DNA from: Plantactinospora endophytica
Lineage (GTDB): Bacteria > Actinomycetota > Actinomycetes > Mycobacteriales > Micromonosporaceae
DNA: 64,000 nucleotides
Assembly (NCBI RefSeq): GCF_016862915.1
Contig: NZ_BONW01000017.1
Coordinates: 124,001-188,000 of the forward strand
Direction: 5' to 3'
A model generated the notes under the pieces. It did not search any database and had not been told where the DNA came from. It was given only the letters and a program-made list of their open reading frames with translations. Of the stretch, positions 37,056-45,564 are shown piece by piece (within the stretch, counting starts at the first letter, position 1; every line of letters begins with the position of its first letter). The position numbers and the translations under genes were made by a program.

Positions 37056-37477
37056 GCGCCGGCCGGTCCCGCCGGATCGTGGTCCGGGGCGGGCTGGCGC
37101 TGCTCGGCGTACTCCACCTCTCCTGGGGTGTGCCGGCCGTGTTGGCGCCGCGCTGGTTCTTCGACAACTTTCCCGGGTTCGGGCTCTCCTGGACGGCCGG
37201 CTATCCGCCGTACAACTCGCACCTGATGACGGATGTGGGCGGGGCGTTCCTGACCCTGGGAGCGATGCTGCTGGCCGCCGCCTGGCTCGACGACCGCCGG
37301 GTCACCGCCGTGGTGCTGGGCGGCCTGCTGATCTTCAGTACCGTGCACCTGGTCTTCCACCTGGCACACGCCGGCACGCTGACCAGCGCCGATCTGCTCG
37401 CCAGCCGGACCGTGCTGCTGTTCGGCGTGCTGGGCCCCGGCGCGCTGCTGATGCTGGACCGGCACCCTCGGGCGTAG
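37052..37477 (+). CDS. Small four-helix membrane protein coupled to the GTPase pair
   Basis: 141 residues from the GTG at 37052, overlapping the upstream TGA (GTGA). Hydrophobic segments: VVRGGLALLGVLHLSWGVPAVLA, LMTDVGGAFLTLGAMLLAAAWL, VTAVVLGGLLIFSTVHLVFHLAHAG and TVLLFGVLGPGALLML. Conserved-looking features are HLSWG, the PPYNSHLMTDVGG loop and two His in the third helix. I recognise no named function. The overlap suggests a role alongside the dynamin-like GTPases (inference). Confidence 0.75.
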   Translation: MSAGRSRRIVVRGGLALLGVLHLSWGVPAVLAPRWFFDNFPGFGLSWTAGYPPYNSHLMTDVGGAFLTLGAMLLAAAWLDDRRVTAVVLGGLLIFSTVHLVFHLAHAGTLTSADLLASRTVLLFGVLGPGALLMLDRHPRA

Positions 37478-37486
37478 GGTCGGTCC

Positions 37487-38716
37487 ATGGCCTCGCCTCG
37501 CACCCCCTTTGAAGCCGTGCTGCATGCCGCCCGCGACGTGACCAAGCTCGACTGCGCGCTGGACGCCGAGATGCTCGGCACGGCACTGCTGGGCAGTGTC
37601 TACGCGATCGCGGAAGAGGACCGCAACAGCGCCGTCCGGGCCTTCGTGGGCGATTTCCTCTCCGCGACGTCCCGTCGACGTACCGCCGCCGCGACCACGA
37701 TCCGGACCGTCTTCGCGGCCCTGGTGCCGGATGCCGCCGGCGCCGCGTCGGTCAAGCCGGGCGCGCAGGCGCCGTCCTGGTCCGGCCAGCTCGGCAAGGT
37801 ACGCCTGACCGGCAGCTACGCCTACGGCGACGTGTACGGCGACCAGACCTCCTACCTCGCCACCTTCGCGTACGACGACAGTGCGGCCGGCGGTCCCGAA
37901 CACGCCGTGGTGGCCCTGGTCGACCACAACATCGGCATCACCAAGGACGTCTTCGTCGGCGGCCCCGCCGAACGGATCCTCGGACAGGTCCGGGAGATGT
38001 GTGCCGGCGACGCGCTGACCTGGTTCCGCGAGGAGGATCCGGCCCGGCTGCGCGGCGAGGTTGCCCGACACCTGGACATCACCGACGAACTGGGTGACCT
38101 GCCCGACGAGGGCTCGCTGGCCACCGACCGGACCCTGGTCGGCGCCCGGTTGGCGCTGCTGCCCCGGCCCGCGCCGACCGCCGTCGTCGGCGACGAGCCC
38201 GAGCCGCTCTCCTCGGCCGAGCGGGACCGGCTGGTCCGCTCCTTCCTCGCCTCGCCGGAGGCGGCCCGGTTCGGCCTGCCCGAGGTGCCCGAGGCGGACC
38301 TCGCCTCGCTGCACTTCTGCCTGAGTCTGGTGCTGGACCACTCGGCGACGTTCTCCGACCCGGATCCGATGCGGTGGAGTCCGGCGGTGTCCGGCCTGTT
38401 CCTGCTCGACTGGGTGCACCGGCGGGCGGTACTCGACATGGACGACGCGGCGATGCTGCCCCGGGTGGTCCGGAGCTGGGCCGCGTACGCCAGCCGGCTC
38501 CGGGGGCTGCCGGCGGAGGCGACGACCCAGACCGACACCTCGATCGAGGAGATGGTGCCGGAGTTCGTCCGGCTCTACACCACCGGGGAGCGGCGCAGCC
38601 CGGCGACGGCGGCGGTGGCCCAGCTCATCGCCGACGGCGTGGACCCGAACGACCCGGCGGCGCTGGACGCCTGGATCGAGTCGAACCGCCAGCGCCTGGA
38701 CGACGACCCGGCGTAG
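37487..38716 (+). CDS. Conserved actinobacterial protein of unknown function
   Basis: 409 residues, soluble, acidic, no signal peptide. Blocks visible: the helical start (FEAVLHAARDVTKLDCALDAEMLGTALLGSVYAI), a Ser/Arg segment, then GKVRLTGSYAYGDVYGDQTSYLATFAYD and EHAVVALVDHNIGITKDVFVGGPAERILGQVREM, which look like a mixed beta sheet, and a helical C-terminal half with DWVHRRAVLD and VRSWAAYASRLRGLP. It has the layout of a broadly conserved Streptomyces/Micromonospora hypothetical, but I cannot name a function. It starts 9 nt after the membrane-protein stop, so it may belong to the same operon. Its 3' end is part of a 71 bp direct repeat. Confidence 0.72.
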   Translation: MASPRTPFEAVLHAARDVTKLDCALDAEMLGTALLGSVYAIAEEDRNSAVRAFVGDFLSATSRRRTAAATTIRTVFAALVPDAAGAASVKPGAQAPSWSGQLGKVRLTGSYAYGDVYGDQTSYLATFAYDDSAAGGPEHAVVALVDHNIGITKDVFVGGPAERILGQVREMCAGDALTWFREEDPARLRGEVARHLDITDELGDLPDEGSLATDRTLVGARLALLPRPAPTAVVGDEPEPLSSAERDRLVRSFLASPEAARFGLPEVPEADLASLHFCLSLVLDHSATFSDPDPMRWSPAVSGLFLLDWVHRRAVLDMDDAAMLPRVVRSWAAYASRLRGLPAEATTQTDTSIEEMVPEFVRLYTTGERRSPATAAVAQLIADGVDPNDPAALDAWIESNRQRLDDDPA

Positions 38717-38819
38717 CGCGTCCTCGCGCTCGTCAGCGCTCCTCCGTCGACTCGAACCGCCAGCACCTGGACGACGCCGACGTAATGCGCTGCCGCGCCG
38801 TCAGCGCTCCTCGGTCGGC
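38681..38819. repeat. ~70 bp direct repeat spanning two convergent gene ends
   Basis: Copy 1 from 38681 and copy 2 from 38752 share TCGAACCGCCAGC.CCTGGACGACG at the left end and CGTCAGCGCTCCTC at the right end (38731 and 38799). Copy 1 contains the stop of the upstream gene. Copy 2 contains the stop of the Uma2 gene. Confidence 0.7.
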
Positions 38820-39391
38820 TGGCCGAGCAACCGGGCCCGGCGGGCGGTCAGCGCGGGCAGGTCCACCCGGATCGGCCACGGCTGCTCGGTGGCGAACGGT
38901 TCGGTGGTGTAGTGGGTCACGTAGCGATATTTCCGACTGCCTGGGTCGAGCACCAGCTCGGCCAGTGAGATGGTCGGCTTGTCCTCCTCCGGCACCACGA
39001 TCCAGTACGCCGGGACGCCGGCCCGGGCGTAGAGGGCCCGCTTGGTCTCGGTGTCCCGCAGCGCCGAGGTCGGCGACACCACCTCGACCACCAGCAACGC
39101 GTCATTGATCGGGAACGGCGTACGCCGCACGTGCTCGGCCCGGGTGACCACCACGTCCGGCCGGGGTTCGTTGTGCTCGTCGACCGTGGTCGACTGGTCG
39201 GTGCCGATCACGTAATCGTCGGAGGGAATGGAATCCCAGAGGATGGTGGCGATCCAGCGCGTGACGGTGTTGTGGTCAAGCGTCTCTGACGCCGAGACGA
39301 TGGTGTGCCCCTCAATCAACTCGCAGCGCCGGTCAACGTGGGGTGGAAGGTTCACGGGCGCCACGGTAACGGTGAGCACCGACAGTTTCAC
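38801..39391 (-). CDS. Uma2-family (DUF820) PD-(D/E)XK-like protein
   Basis: 196 residues. The Uma2 restriction-endonuclease-like fold is visible: YELIEG-type start (CELIEGHTIV), EPRPDVVVTRAEHV with the first acidic residue, ALLVVEVVSPTSALRDTETKRALYARAGVPAYWIVVPEE with the E-x-V and Lys, and a beta-rich end. Uma2 proteins are common as solitary genes; nuclease activity is predicted but function is unsettled. The start is uncertain: GTG at 39389-39391 lies 3 nt from a terminator hairpin, and internal GTGs at residues 10 and 14 are alternatives. The promoter must overlap the terminator of the upstream M28 gene. Confidence 0.82.
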   Translation of the reverse strand: MKLSVLTVTVAPVNLPPHVDRRCELIEGHTIVSASETLDHNTVTRWIATILWDSIPSDDYVIGTDQSTTVDEHNEPRPDVVVTRAEHVRRTPFPINDALLVVEVVSPTSALRDTETKRALYARAGVPAYWIVVPEEDKPTISLAELVLDPGSRKYRYVTHYTTEPFATEQPWPIRVDLPALTARRARLLGQPTEER

Positions 39392-39394
39392 GCA

Positions 39395-39436
39395 ACGACG
39401 ACGGGGGCGGCGCGAGTGCGCCGCCCCCGTCGTCGT
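39395..39436 (-). terminator. 19 bp perfect terminator hairpin after the M28 peptidase gene
   Basis: The arms 39395-39413 and 39418-39436 are exact reverse complements with a GAGT loop. It begins 11 nt past the stop and ends 3 nt before the annotated Uma2 start. The transcript continues CGTTGCGTGAAAC, without a T-tract. Confidence 0.8.
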
Positions 39437-39447
39437 ACCGGGTGGTG

Positions 39448-40980
39448 CTAGATCGCTACGTCGTGGTCGTCGTGCAGGCCGCCACCGCCACCGGCCGGCG
39501 CGGTGGTGCCCTTGGTCGGGCCGGTCAGCGGGGTGGTGAGGCTGCGGGTGTCGTAGGCGTACGTGATGACCGCGTGCGCCAGCGCGTCGGACATCTCGTC
39601 GATCGCCTTGAGGCTGATGTTGTCGATGTCGTCACAGGACTGGTGGTAGCACGGGTCGTAGGCCAGACCGGCGGTACCGCCGTAGACCCGGGCCTCCTCG
39701 GCCGTCTTGACCAGCTCGGCCCCGGTGAAGAGGCCGCCGGACGGGATGTCGACCCCGGCCGCGATGAACGGGCCGTAGTCGCTGCGTCCGGAGAACGGCG
39801 TCTCGGCCGAGGCCAGCCGCTGCGACCGGAAGTAGTCGTGGAACAGCTTCTCGATCGCTCCCGAGCCGGCCGGGCCGGGTGCCGAGCCGGTGCCCGGCGG
39901 GAAGGCCGAGTTGTCGCCGTCGTAGACGAACCGGACGTAGTTCGGCGAGCCGACCATGTCGAAGTTCAGGTAGAGCGCGATCTTGTCCCGCTCCGCCTGC
40001 GGCAGGTTGGCGACGTAGTACGTCGAGCCGACCAGGTTGGCCTCCTCGGCGCCCCATAGCGCGAACCGGACCTTGTTCTTCGTCGGGAACAGCCGCATCT
40101 GCTCGGCGACCTCCAGCAGCGCGGCGCTGCCGCTGCCGTTGTCGTTGATGCCCGGGCCCTCCGGTACGGAGTCGAGGTGTGCACCCGCCATCACGACGTT
40201 GCCCGGGTCGCCCCAGCGCGACTCGGCGAAGATGTTCTCGGTGGTCGCCTGGCCCCTGAAGGTGTCGGTGAAGACCCGCAGGGTGAGCCCGCCCGCGACC
40301 TGGCCGACCAGTTCCTGGCCGAGTGCCTGCGAGACGCCGACCGCCCCGAAGTCCAACGTGTACGCGTTGCCCAGCGTTCCGGAGAGGTCACCGGGGATGT
40401 TGTTGTAGATGACCACCGCCGCCGCGCCGGCCGCCGCCGCAGTCGTGGCCTTCTGCCCGAACGGGCAGGTGCCCCGGCTGATCACGACGATCGTGCCGAC
40501 GTTGGCCGGGCCGAAGTCGCCCGGGTTGCAGCCCTGCGAGTCGCCGGCCGGCACGCTGGCCGGCGCGGTCACGTCGGCGCTGCCCGAGTAGCTCATGATC
40601 CGATGTGGCAGGTCGCCGGCCGGGGCCGAGACCCGTGCCAACTCGGACGGGGTGTTGATGAGGAAGGTCTGGAAGTCGAACGACCGCCGGGTGACCCGGT
40701 AGCCGGCCTTCCGGAACACCTTCTCCGCGTAGTCGACCGACCGGTCGTATCCTGGCGCGCCCGAGGCGCGGTTGTTGTTGTTACGGTCAGCGATCTTCTG
40801 TAGTTCCTTGAGGTGTTTGTGCACGCCCTTGGCCGTGACCGCCTTGCGCAGCACCCAGGAGCCGAGACTCCCGAGGCCGGAACTGGCCTGCGCCGGTGCC
40901 GGCGCGGCCGTCACCGCGAGCGCCGTCACGAGCGTAGTGGCCAGTAGGCCACGGCTCCATCGTTTGCTGGTGCGCCCCAC
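39448..40980 (-). CDS. Secreted M28-family zinc aminopeptidase with PA domain
   Basis: 510 residues with a signal peptide (MGRTSKRWSRGLLATTLVTALAVTAAPAPAQA, cleavage after AQA). A PA domain sits near 115-260 (GDSQGCNPGDFGPANVGTIVVISRGTCPFGQKATTAAAAGAAAVVIYNN). The M28 catalytic domain has the metal-ligand motifs VVMAGAHLDSVPEGPGINDNGSGSAALLEVAEQM (His, Asp), FALWGAEEANLVGS (Glu pair), NFDMVGSP (Asp) and CYHQSCDDIDN (His near the end). It resembles the Streptomyces griseus aminopeptidase group with an extra PA domain. It is exported and probably releases N-terminal residues from peptides. It is monocistronic, with a strong terminator. Confidence 0.9.
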   Translation of the reverse strand: MGRTSKRWSRGLLATTLVTALAVTAAPAPAQASSGLGSLGSWVLRKAVTAKGVHKHLKELQKIADRNNNNRASGAPGYDRSVDYAEKVFRKAGYRVTRRSFDFQTFLINTPSELARVSAPAGDLPHRIMSYSGSADVTAPASVPAGDSQGCNPGDFGPANVGTIVVISRGTCPFGQKATTAAAAGAAAVVIYNNIPGDLSGTLGNAYTLDFGAVGVSQALGQELVGQVAGGLTLRVFTDTFRGQATTENIFAESRWGDPGNVVMAGAHLDSVPEGPGINDNGSGSAALLEVAEQMRLFPTKNKVRFALWGAEEANLVGSTYYVANLPQAERDKIALYLNFDMVGSPNYVRFVYDGDNSAFPPGTGSAPGPAGSGAIEKLFHDYFRSQRLASAETPFSGRSDYGPFIAAGVDIPSGGLFTGAELVKTAEEARVYGGTAGLAYDPCYHQSCDDIDNISLKAIDEMSDALAHAVITYAYDTRSLTTPLTGPTKGTTAPAGGGGGLHDDHDVAI

Positions 40981-41357
40981 GCTGCCTCCCTGTCGGGTTA
41001 CCGGGGTTACCGGTCTTATCGAGGGAGGTCAGCATAGCCATGCGTCACTGGCCGGTGAATCGTCCACACGAGTGCGCTTACTGCCCGGTAGTGCCGGGCC
41101 GGAGGCGAACGGTCGGGCACCGATGGCCGGCGGGCACGCCCTGGGGGAGCAGGCCGGGCCCGCCGGCACCGCCGGTGACCGAACTGGCCCCCCGCCAGCC
41201 GATCAGGGCGGCGGCGCCGGCCCGAGGGCCAGCGCCGCCGAAGGCCGTCGTTGCCGGTCGACGACCTTGTTCCGGTGGTTCGGCCCGGCCGGTGGGTCCG
41301 GGACCGAATCTTTTTTCGTCCTACTGACGATAACCACTGTGGTAGCTTCTCGTCAAG
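40981..41357. other. Intergenic stretch of ~377 bp with a regulator-like dyad near 41325-41355
   Basis: It separates divergent genes for the M28 peptidase and the Nudix regulator. No gene is recognised. Just before the Nudix gene, TGACGA (41325-41330) and TCGTCA (41350-41355) flank an inner TAACCAC/TGTGGTA dyad, preceded by a TTTTTT run. This looks like an operator and promoter region for the regulator gene. Confidence 0.45.
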
Positions 41358-42068
41358 GTGGTGATAATTCAGATGGCCGAATTTCCGCCATTCGCCGTGA
41401 CCGTCGACCTGGTCGTCCTCACCGTGCGCGCGGACGAACTCTGCATCCTGCTGGTACGCCGTGGTGTACCGCCCTACCAGGATCGATGGGCACTGCCTGG
41501 CGGGTTCGTCGGGTTCGACGAGGACCTGCCGGACGCCGCCGCCCGGGAACTCACCGAGGAGACCGGGGTACCCGAGCCGATCGGCCACCTCGAACAGCTC
41601 GGCACGTACGGCTCACCGAAGCGGGACCCGCGCGGCCGGGTGGTGACGGTGGCGTACCTGGCCCTGCTTCCCGACCTGCCGCCACCGGTGGCCGGTACGG
41701 ACGCCGCCGCGGCGGACTGGCTGCCGGTGTCCCGGATCGCCGACGCCCAACTCGCCTTCGACCACGACGTGATCCTGGCCGACGGACTCGAACGGGCCCG
41801 GGCCAAGCTGGAGTACACCCCGCTGGCCACCGCGTTCTGCCCGCCGGAGTTCACCATCGCCCGGCTCCGCACGGTCTACGAGACCGTCTGGGGCAGCCGG
41901 TTGGACCCCCGCAACTTCCACCGGAAGGTGACCAGTACTCCCGGTTTCGTGGCGGCGGCCGGCCGGGTCACCGAGGGTGACCGGGGACGGCCGGCACAAC
42001 TGTTCCGCCGCGGCCCGGCCGAACTGCTGCACCCACCGATGCTCCGCCCCTCGGTCGCCCGAAGCTGA
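41358..42068 (+). CDS. Nudix domain with C-terminal winged helix (NrtR-like regulator)
   Basis: 236 residues from GTG 41358, or 231 from ATG 41373, which has the better-spaced AAGGTGGTG. The Nudix fold includes the complete box GFVGFDEDLPDAAARELTEETGV. The C-terminal ~80 residues (LEYTPLATAFCPPEFTIARLRTVYETVWGSRLDPRNFHRKVTSTPGFV) form the winged helix of the NrtR/AraR Nudix-regulator family. Members bind ADP-ribose or related nucleotides and control NAD or sugar metabolism; an intact box does not prove hydrolysis. The target is unknown, and no NAD-synthesis gene is near. A dyad just upstream suggests autoregulation. Confidence 0.85.
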   Translation: MVIIQMAEFPPFAVTVDLVVLTVRADELCILLVRRGVPPYQDRWALPGGFVGFDEDLPDAAARELTEETGVPEPIGHLEQLGTYGSPKRDPRGRVVTVAYLALLPDLPPPVAGTDAAAADWLPVSRIADAQLAFDHDVILADGLERARAKLEYTPLATAFCPPEFTIARLRTVYETVWGSRLDPRNFHRKVTSTPGFVAAAGRVTEGDRGRPAQLFRRGPAELLHPPMLRPSVARS

Positions 42069-42083
42069 CGCCCCGGGGCGCCG

Positions 42084-42905
42084 TCAGACGGGCGGGGTGC
42101 TGGGTACCGGTGCCGGAGTCGGCGCGGGGGTGGCCGGGTGGTCGGTCGGTTCCGGGGTGGCGGTCGGGCCGGCCGAGGCGGTCGCGCCCGGCGTGGGCGC
42201 GGCACCGGTCGGTGCCGGCGGGCCGGACGGCGCGGTGGGCGTACCGGACGGCGCGGGTGGCCCGGAGGGCGCCGCCGACGGCGATCCGGTCGACGAGTCC
42301 CGGGACGGGGACGGGGACGCCACCGGGGAGGGGGTGGGGGACGGCGTTTCCGGTGAAGGGGACGGCGGCGCGGGCGGGGCGGGCGACTGGGGCGGCGGGC
42401 CGGCGGTCGGTGGTACCGGTGCGCCGGGCAGCCCCGGGTCGTTCGCGCCGGGCGGTTCGACCGGCGGCAGCCGGCCGGGTTCGCCGTCGGCCGGAGCGGC
42501 CCGGTCGGGCAGGCCGCCGGGTGGGACGAGGAACGGGCGCCAGCCGGTCCGTTGGGACCGGGCACCCGTACCGGCCGGGCCCGGTTCGACCACCGGCGGG
42601 ACGGTCGGGTGCGGCGACACCAGCAGCGGCGGCAGCCCGGCCGAGGGTGGGACGAACGGGGTGGCGTCGGCCGGGGGCATCCCGTCGGCGACGGTCGCCG
42701 AACCGCTGCCGATCGCGGCCAGGATGGGCAGCGAGGAGGTACCGGCCAGCAGCGCGACCGTGAACAGGTACCGGCGGGCCGGGCGGCCGAGTCCCTCGGC
42801 CCGGTGCACCCCGGTCACCCTCCGATATCCGACGTGCGCGCCGCCGGAGCGGCGGTGCCGGGCCAGCAGCACGGGAGCCGGGGGCTCGTAACCGTGGTTG
42901 GGCAC
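42084..42905 (-). CDS. Pro/Ser/Thr-rich protein with one membrane helix
   Basis: 273 residues from a GTG at 42903-42905, with GAGGAG 6 nt upstream. A basic N-terminal ~45 residues precede one hydrophobic segment (YLFTVALLAGTSSLPILAAIG, ~46-66). The remaining ~200 residues are Pro-rich and become a PSP/TPTP/APS low-complexity tail, so the C-terminus is outside the membrane if the helix is a signal anchor. No domain is recognised. It might be a cell-wall-spanning stalk, but there is no direct evidence. Composition bias makes the reading frame less certain than elsewhere. Confidence 0.55.
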   Translation of the reverse strand: MPNHGYEPPAPVLLARHRRSGGAHVGYRRVTGVHRAEGLGRPARRYLFTVALLAGTSSLPILAAIGSGSATVADGMPPADATPFVPPSAGLPPLLVSPHPTVPPVVEPGPAGTGARSQRTGWRPFLVPPGGLPDRAAPADGEPGRLPPVEPPGANDPGLPGAPVPPTAGPPPQSPAPPAPPSPSPETPSPTPSPVASPSPSRDSSTGSPSAAPSGPPAPSGTPTAPSGPPAPTGAAPTPGATASAGPTATPEPTDHPATPAPTPAPVPSTPPV

Positions 42906-43388
42906 GGGAAACTCCTCGTCGTCGGCGGCGCGGGCCAGGCTGCGGCCGGTGGGAACTGATCGCGACCACCGTGACGGGGTCGCTACCTACAGTGGCGGAG
43001 TAACCCTGTGTTGGCCAGCGCCGCACAGCGTGTCAGCGACCGAGATTTGGTCAATCCGACCTCCGTACCCGATCAAATCGGCCTATCTGGTGCGAAGCCG
43101 GCGGCGGTCCGGATCCGGCGGAGGCCGAGCTATAGCGGTACTGAGCTGCTCTGCGAATATGGAGCCGACGGCAACGCGGCCGCGACCTTCGCGCACCCCC
43201 GCGGCAGGCAGGACGTGATGCCGGCGCTCGGTGGACCAGACTCGGCCAGAATCTGGTTCACGCCGCGTGGCTACCCCTACCGGGGCAGGCGCGGCAGCCA
43301 CCCCCGGCCCGGCACCAGCCGGACGGGCGCACGAGCTGCGCGGTCGGGACACCCCCGGTGCCGACGCACGAACGACAGGGAGATAGGG
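42906..43388 (+). promoter_or_regulatory. 483 bp leader region of the 2-oxoacid dehydrogenase operon
   Basis: No gene is supported here; an in-frame extension of E1 alpha exists but has no family similarity. Two short dyads, GATTTGGTCAATC (43044-43056) and CCGATCAAATCGG (43069-43081), sit 25 bp apart in an otherwise GC-rich sequence and could be operator half-sites. Confidence 0.35.
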
Positions 43389-44570
43389 ATGGCGAAGGGC
43401 GATCCCGCGGGCACGGCCCGCGGCAGGCGAGCCACACCCCGGTCCGCACGGTCTGGCGGAAAATCCCCAGGCACTGACCTGGTGCAACTACTCACGCCCG
43501 AGGGCGACCGGATCGACAAGGTCACCTGGTCCGACGGTACGGAGTACCGCGTCGACTTCACCGACGAGGAGTACCGCGGCCTCTACCGGGACCTGGTGCT
43601 GGTGCGGCGGCTGGACGCCGAGGCGACCGCGTTGCAGCGGCAGGGCGAGCTGGGCATCTGGGCCAGCCTGCTCGGCCAGGAGGCGGCGCAGGTCGGTTCG
43701 GGTCGGGCGCTCCGCCCGCAGGACATGGCCTTCCCGACCTATCGGGAGCACGGCGTGCTCTACTGCCGGGGCATCGACCCGATCATGCCGCTGGGCCTGT
43801 TCCGCGGCGTCGACCTGGGCGGCTGGGACCCGAACGAGTTCAAGTTCAACATGTACACGATCGTCATCGGGGCGCAGACCCTGCACGCCACCGGCTACGC
43901 CATGGGCGTGAACATGGACGGCAGGACCGGCACCGACGACGGCGAGGCGGTGATCGCCTACTTCGGCGACGGCGCCTCCGCCCAGGGCGACGTGAACGAG
44001 GCGTTCATCTGGTCGGCGGTCTTCAACTCCCCGATCGTCTTCTTCTGCCAGAACAACCAGTACGCGATCTCGGAACCGCTGGAGCGGCAGACCCGGATCC
44101 CGCTCTACCAGCGGGCGGCGGGCTTCGGCTTCCCCGGCGTACGGGTGGACGGCAACGACGTGCTGGCCACGTACGCGGTGACCCGGGCGGCGCTGGACAA
44201 CGCGCGTCACGGTCAGGGCCCCACCCTGATCGAGGCGTACACGTACCGGATGGGCGCGCACACCACCACGGACGACCCGACGCGCTACCGGATCGCCAGC
44301 GAGGTCGAGGCGTGGCAGGCGAAGGACCCGATCGCACGGGTCCGGGCATTCCTCACCAAGCAGGGCATCGCGGACGACGCGTTCCTGGCCGAGGTGGAGG
44401 AGCAGGCCAAGCAGGAGGCGCTGCGGCTGCGGGAACGGGTGTTGGAGATGCCCGACCCCGAGCCACTGACCCTCTTCGACAACGTCTTCCCGAACGGCTC
44501 GCCCGAGGTGGACGCCCAGCGCGAGGCCACCGCCCGTTACCTGGACTCGTTCGAGGGGAGCGTGCACTGA
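43389..44570 (+). CDS. 2-oxoacid dehydrogenase E1 component, alpha subunit
   Basis: 393 residues from the ATG at 43389, with AGGGAGATAGGG upstream. Thiamine-diphosphate-binding E1 alpha: YRDLVLVRRLDAEATALQRQGELGIWASLLGQEAAQVGSG at the start, the TPP motif GDGASAQGDVNEAFIWSAVFNSPIVFFCQNNQYAIS (~194-228), and the phosphorylation-loop-like AYTYRMGAHTTTDDPTRYR. It decarboxylates a 2-oxo acid. Branched-chain 2-oxoacids or pyruvate both fit; the heterodimeric E1 and sequence style favour the branched-chain (Bkd) type, which would supply iso/anteiso starter acyl-CoAs (inference). The stop overlaps the E1 beta start (TGATG). Confidence 0.9.
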   Translation: MAKGDPAGTARGRRATPRSARSGGKSPGTDLVQLLTPEGDRIDKVTWSDGTEYRVDFTDEEYRGLYRDLVLVRRLDAEATALQRQGELGIWASLLGQEAAQVGSGRALRPQDMAFPTYREHGVLYCRGIDPIMPLGLFRGVDLGGWDPNEFKFNMYTIVIGAQTLHATGYAMGVNMDGRTGTDDGEAVIAYFGDGASAQGDVNEAFIWSAVFNSPIVFFCQNNQYAISEPLERQTRIPLYQRAAGFGFPGVRVDGNDVLATYAVTRAALDNARHGQGPTLIEAYTYRMGAHTTTDDPTRYRIASEVEAWQAKDPIARVRAFLTKQGIADDAFLAEVEEQAKQEALRLRERVLEMPDPEPLTLFDNVFPNGSPEVDAQREATARYLDSFEGSVH

Positions 44571-45559
44571 TGGCCACCGAGACCCTCACCCTGGGCAAGG
44601 CGATCAACCGCGGCCTGCGCCGCGCACTGGAGCACGACCCCAAGGTCGTGATCATGGGCGAGGACGTCGGCAAGCTCGGCGGCGTCTTCCGGATCACCGA
44701 CGGCCTCCAGAAGGACTTCGGCGAGAACCGGGTGATCGACACCCCGCTCGCCGAGTCCGGCATCATCGGCACCGCGGTCGGCCTCTCCATCCGGGGCTAC
44801 CGGCCGATCTGCGAGATCCAGTTCGACGGCTTCGTCTACCCCGCGTACGACCAGATCGTGTCGCAGGTGGCGAAGATGCACTACCGCTCGCAGGGCAAGG
44901 TCAAGGTGCCCATGGTCATCCGCATCCCGTTCGGCGGCGGCATCGGCGCGGTGGAGCACCACTCGGAGTCCCCGGAGGCGTACTTCGCGCACACCGCCGG
45001 GCTCAAGGTGGTGGCCTGCTCGTCGCCGCAGGACGCGTACACGATGATCCAGCAGGCGGTCGCCTCGGACGACCCGATCGTCTTCCTGGAGCCGAAGCGG
45101 CGCTACCACGAGAAGGGCCAGGTCGACCTGGACGCCCCGATCGGCGACGCGTACCCGCTGCACTCCGCCCGGGTGGTCCGGCCCGGCCGGGACGCCACGC
45201 TGCTGGCGTACGGGCCGATGGTGCGTACCGCGATGGAGGCGGCCACCGCCGCCGAGGAGGACGGTCGGGACCTGGAGGTCATCGACCTGCGTACCCTCTC
45301 TCCGCTGGACCTCGGCCCGGTCTACGAGTCGGTGCGGCGCACCGGACGGTGCGTGGTCGTGCACGAGGCACCCGGCAACCTCGGCCTCGGCGCCGAGGTC
45401 GCGGCCCGGATCACCGAGGAGTGCTTCTACTCGCTGGAGGCCCCGGTGCTCCGGGTGACCGGCTTCGACACCCCCTATCCGGCCGCCCGGCTGGAGGAGG
45501 ACTACCTGCCCAACCTCGACCGGGTGCTCGACGGCGTCGACCGCACCTTCGGCTGGTGA
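44570..45559 (+). CDS. 2-oxoacid dehydrogenase E1 component, beta subunit
   Basis: A 329-residue transketolase-like beta subunit. Visible: LGKAINRGLRRALEHDPKVVIMGEDVGKLGGVFRITDGLQ, DTPLAESGIIGTAVGLSIRGYRPICEIQFDGFVYPAYDQIVSQVAKMHYRSQG, HHSESPEAYFAHTAGLKVV, and the C-terminal EVIDLRTLSPLD and CVVVHEAPGNLGLGAEVAA. It forms the alpha2beta2 E1 with the preceding gene, and the 1 nt overlap ensures coupled translation. The E2 gene follows directly. Confidence 0.94.
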   Translation: MATETLTLGKAINRGLRRALEHDPKVVIMGEDVGKLGGVFRITDGLQKDFGENRVIDTPLAESGIIGTAVGLSIRGYRPICEIQFDGFVYPAYDQIVSQVAKMHYRSQGKVKVPMVIRIPFGGGIGAVEHHSESPEAYFAHTAGLKVVACSSPQDAYTMIQQAVASDDPIVFLEPKRRYHEKGQVDLDAPIGDAYPLHSARVVRPGRDATLLAYGPMVRTAMEAATAAEEDGRDLEVIDLRTLSPLDLGPVYESVRRTGRCVVVHEAPGNLGLGAEVAARITEECFYSLEAPVLRVTGFDTPYPAARLEEDYLPNLDRVLDGVDRTFGW

Positions 45560-45564
45560 GCGGG

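Noticed and set aside
38801-39391. Uma2 as part of a restriction or defence island
   Set aside because: It stands alone among housekeeping genes, with no methyltransferase, helicase or toxin-antitoxin partner.
43008-43388. In-frame N-terminal extension of E1 alpha
   Set aside because: No similarity to E1 alpha proteins, and a good RBS precedes ATG 43389.
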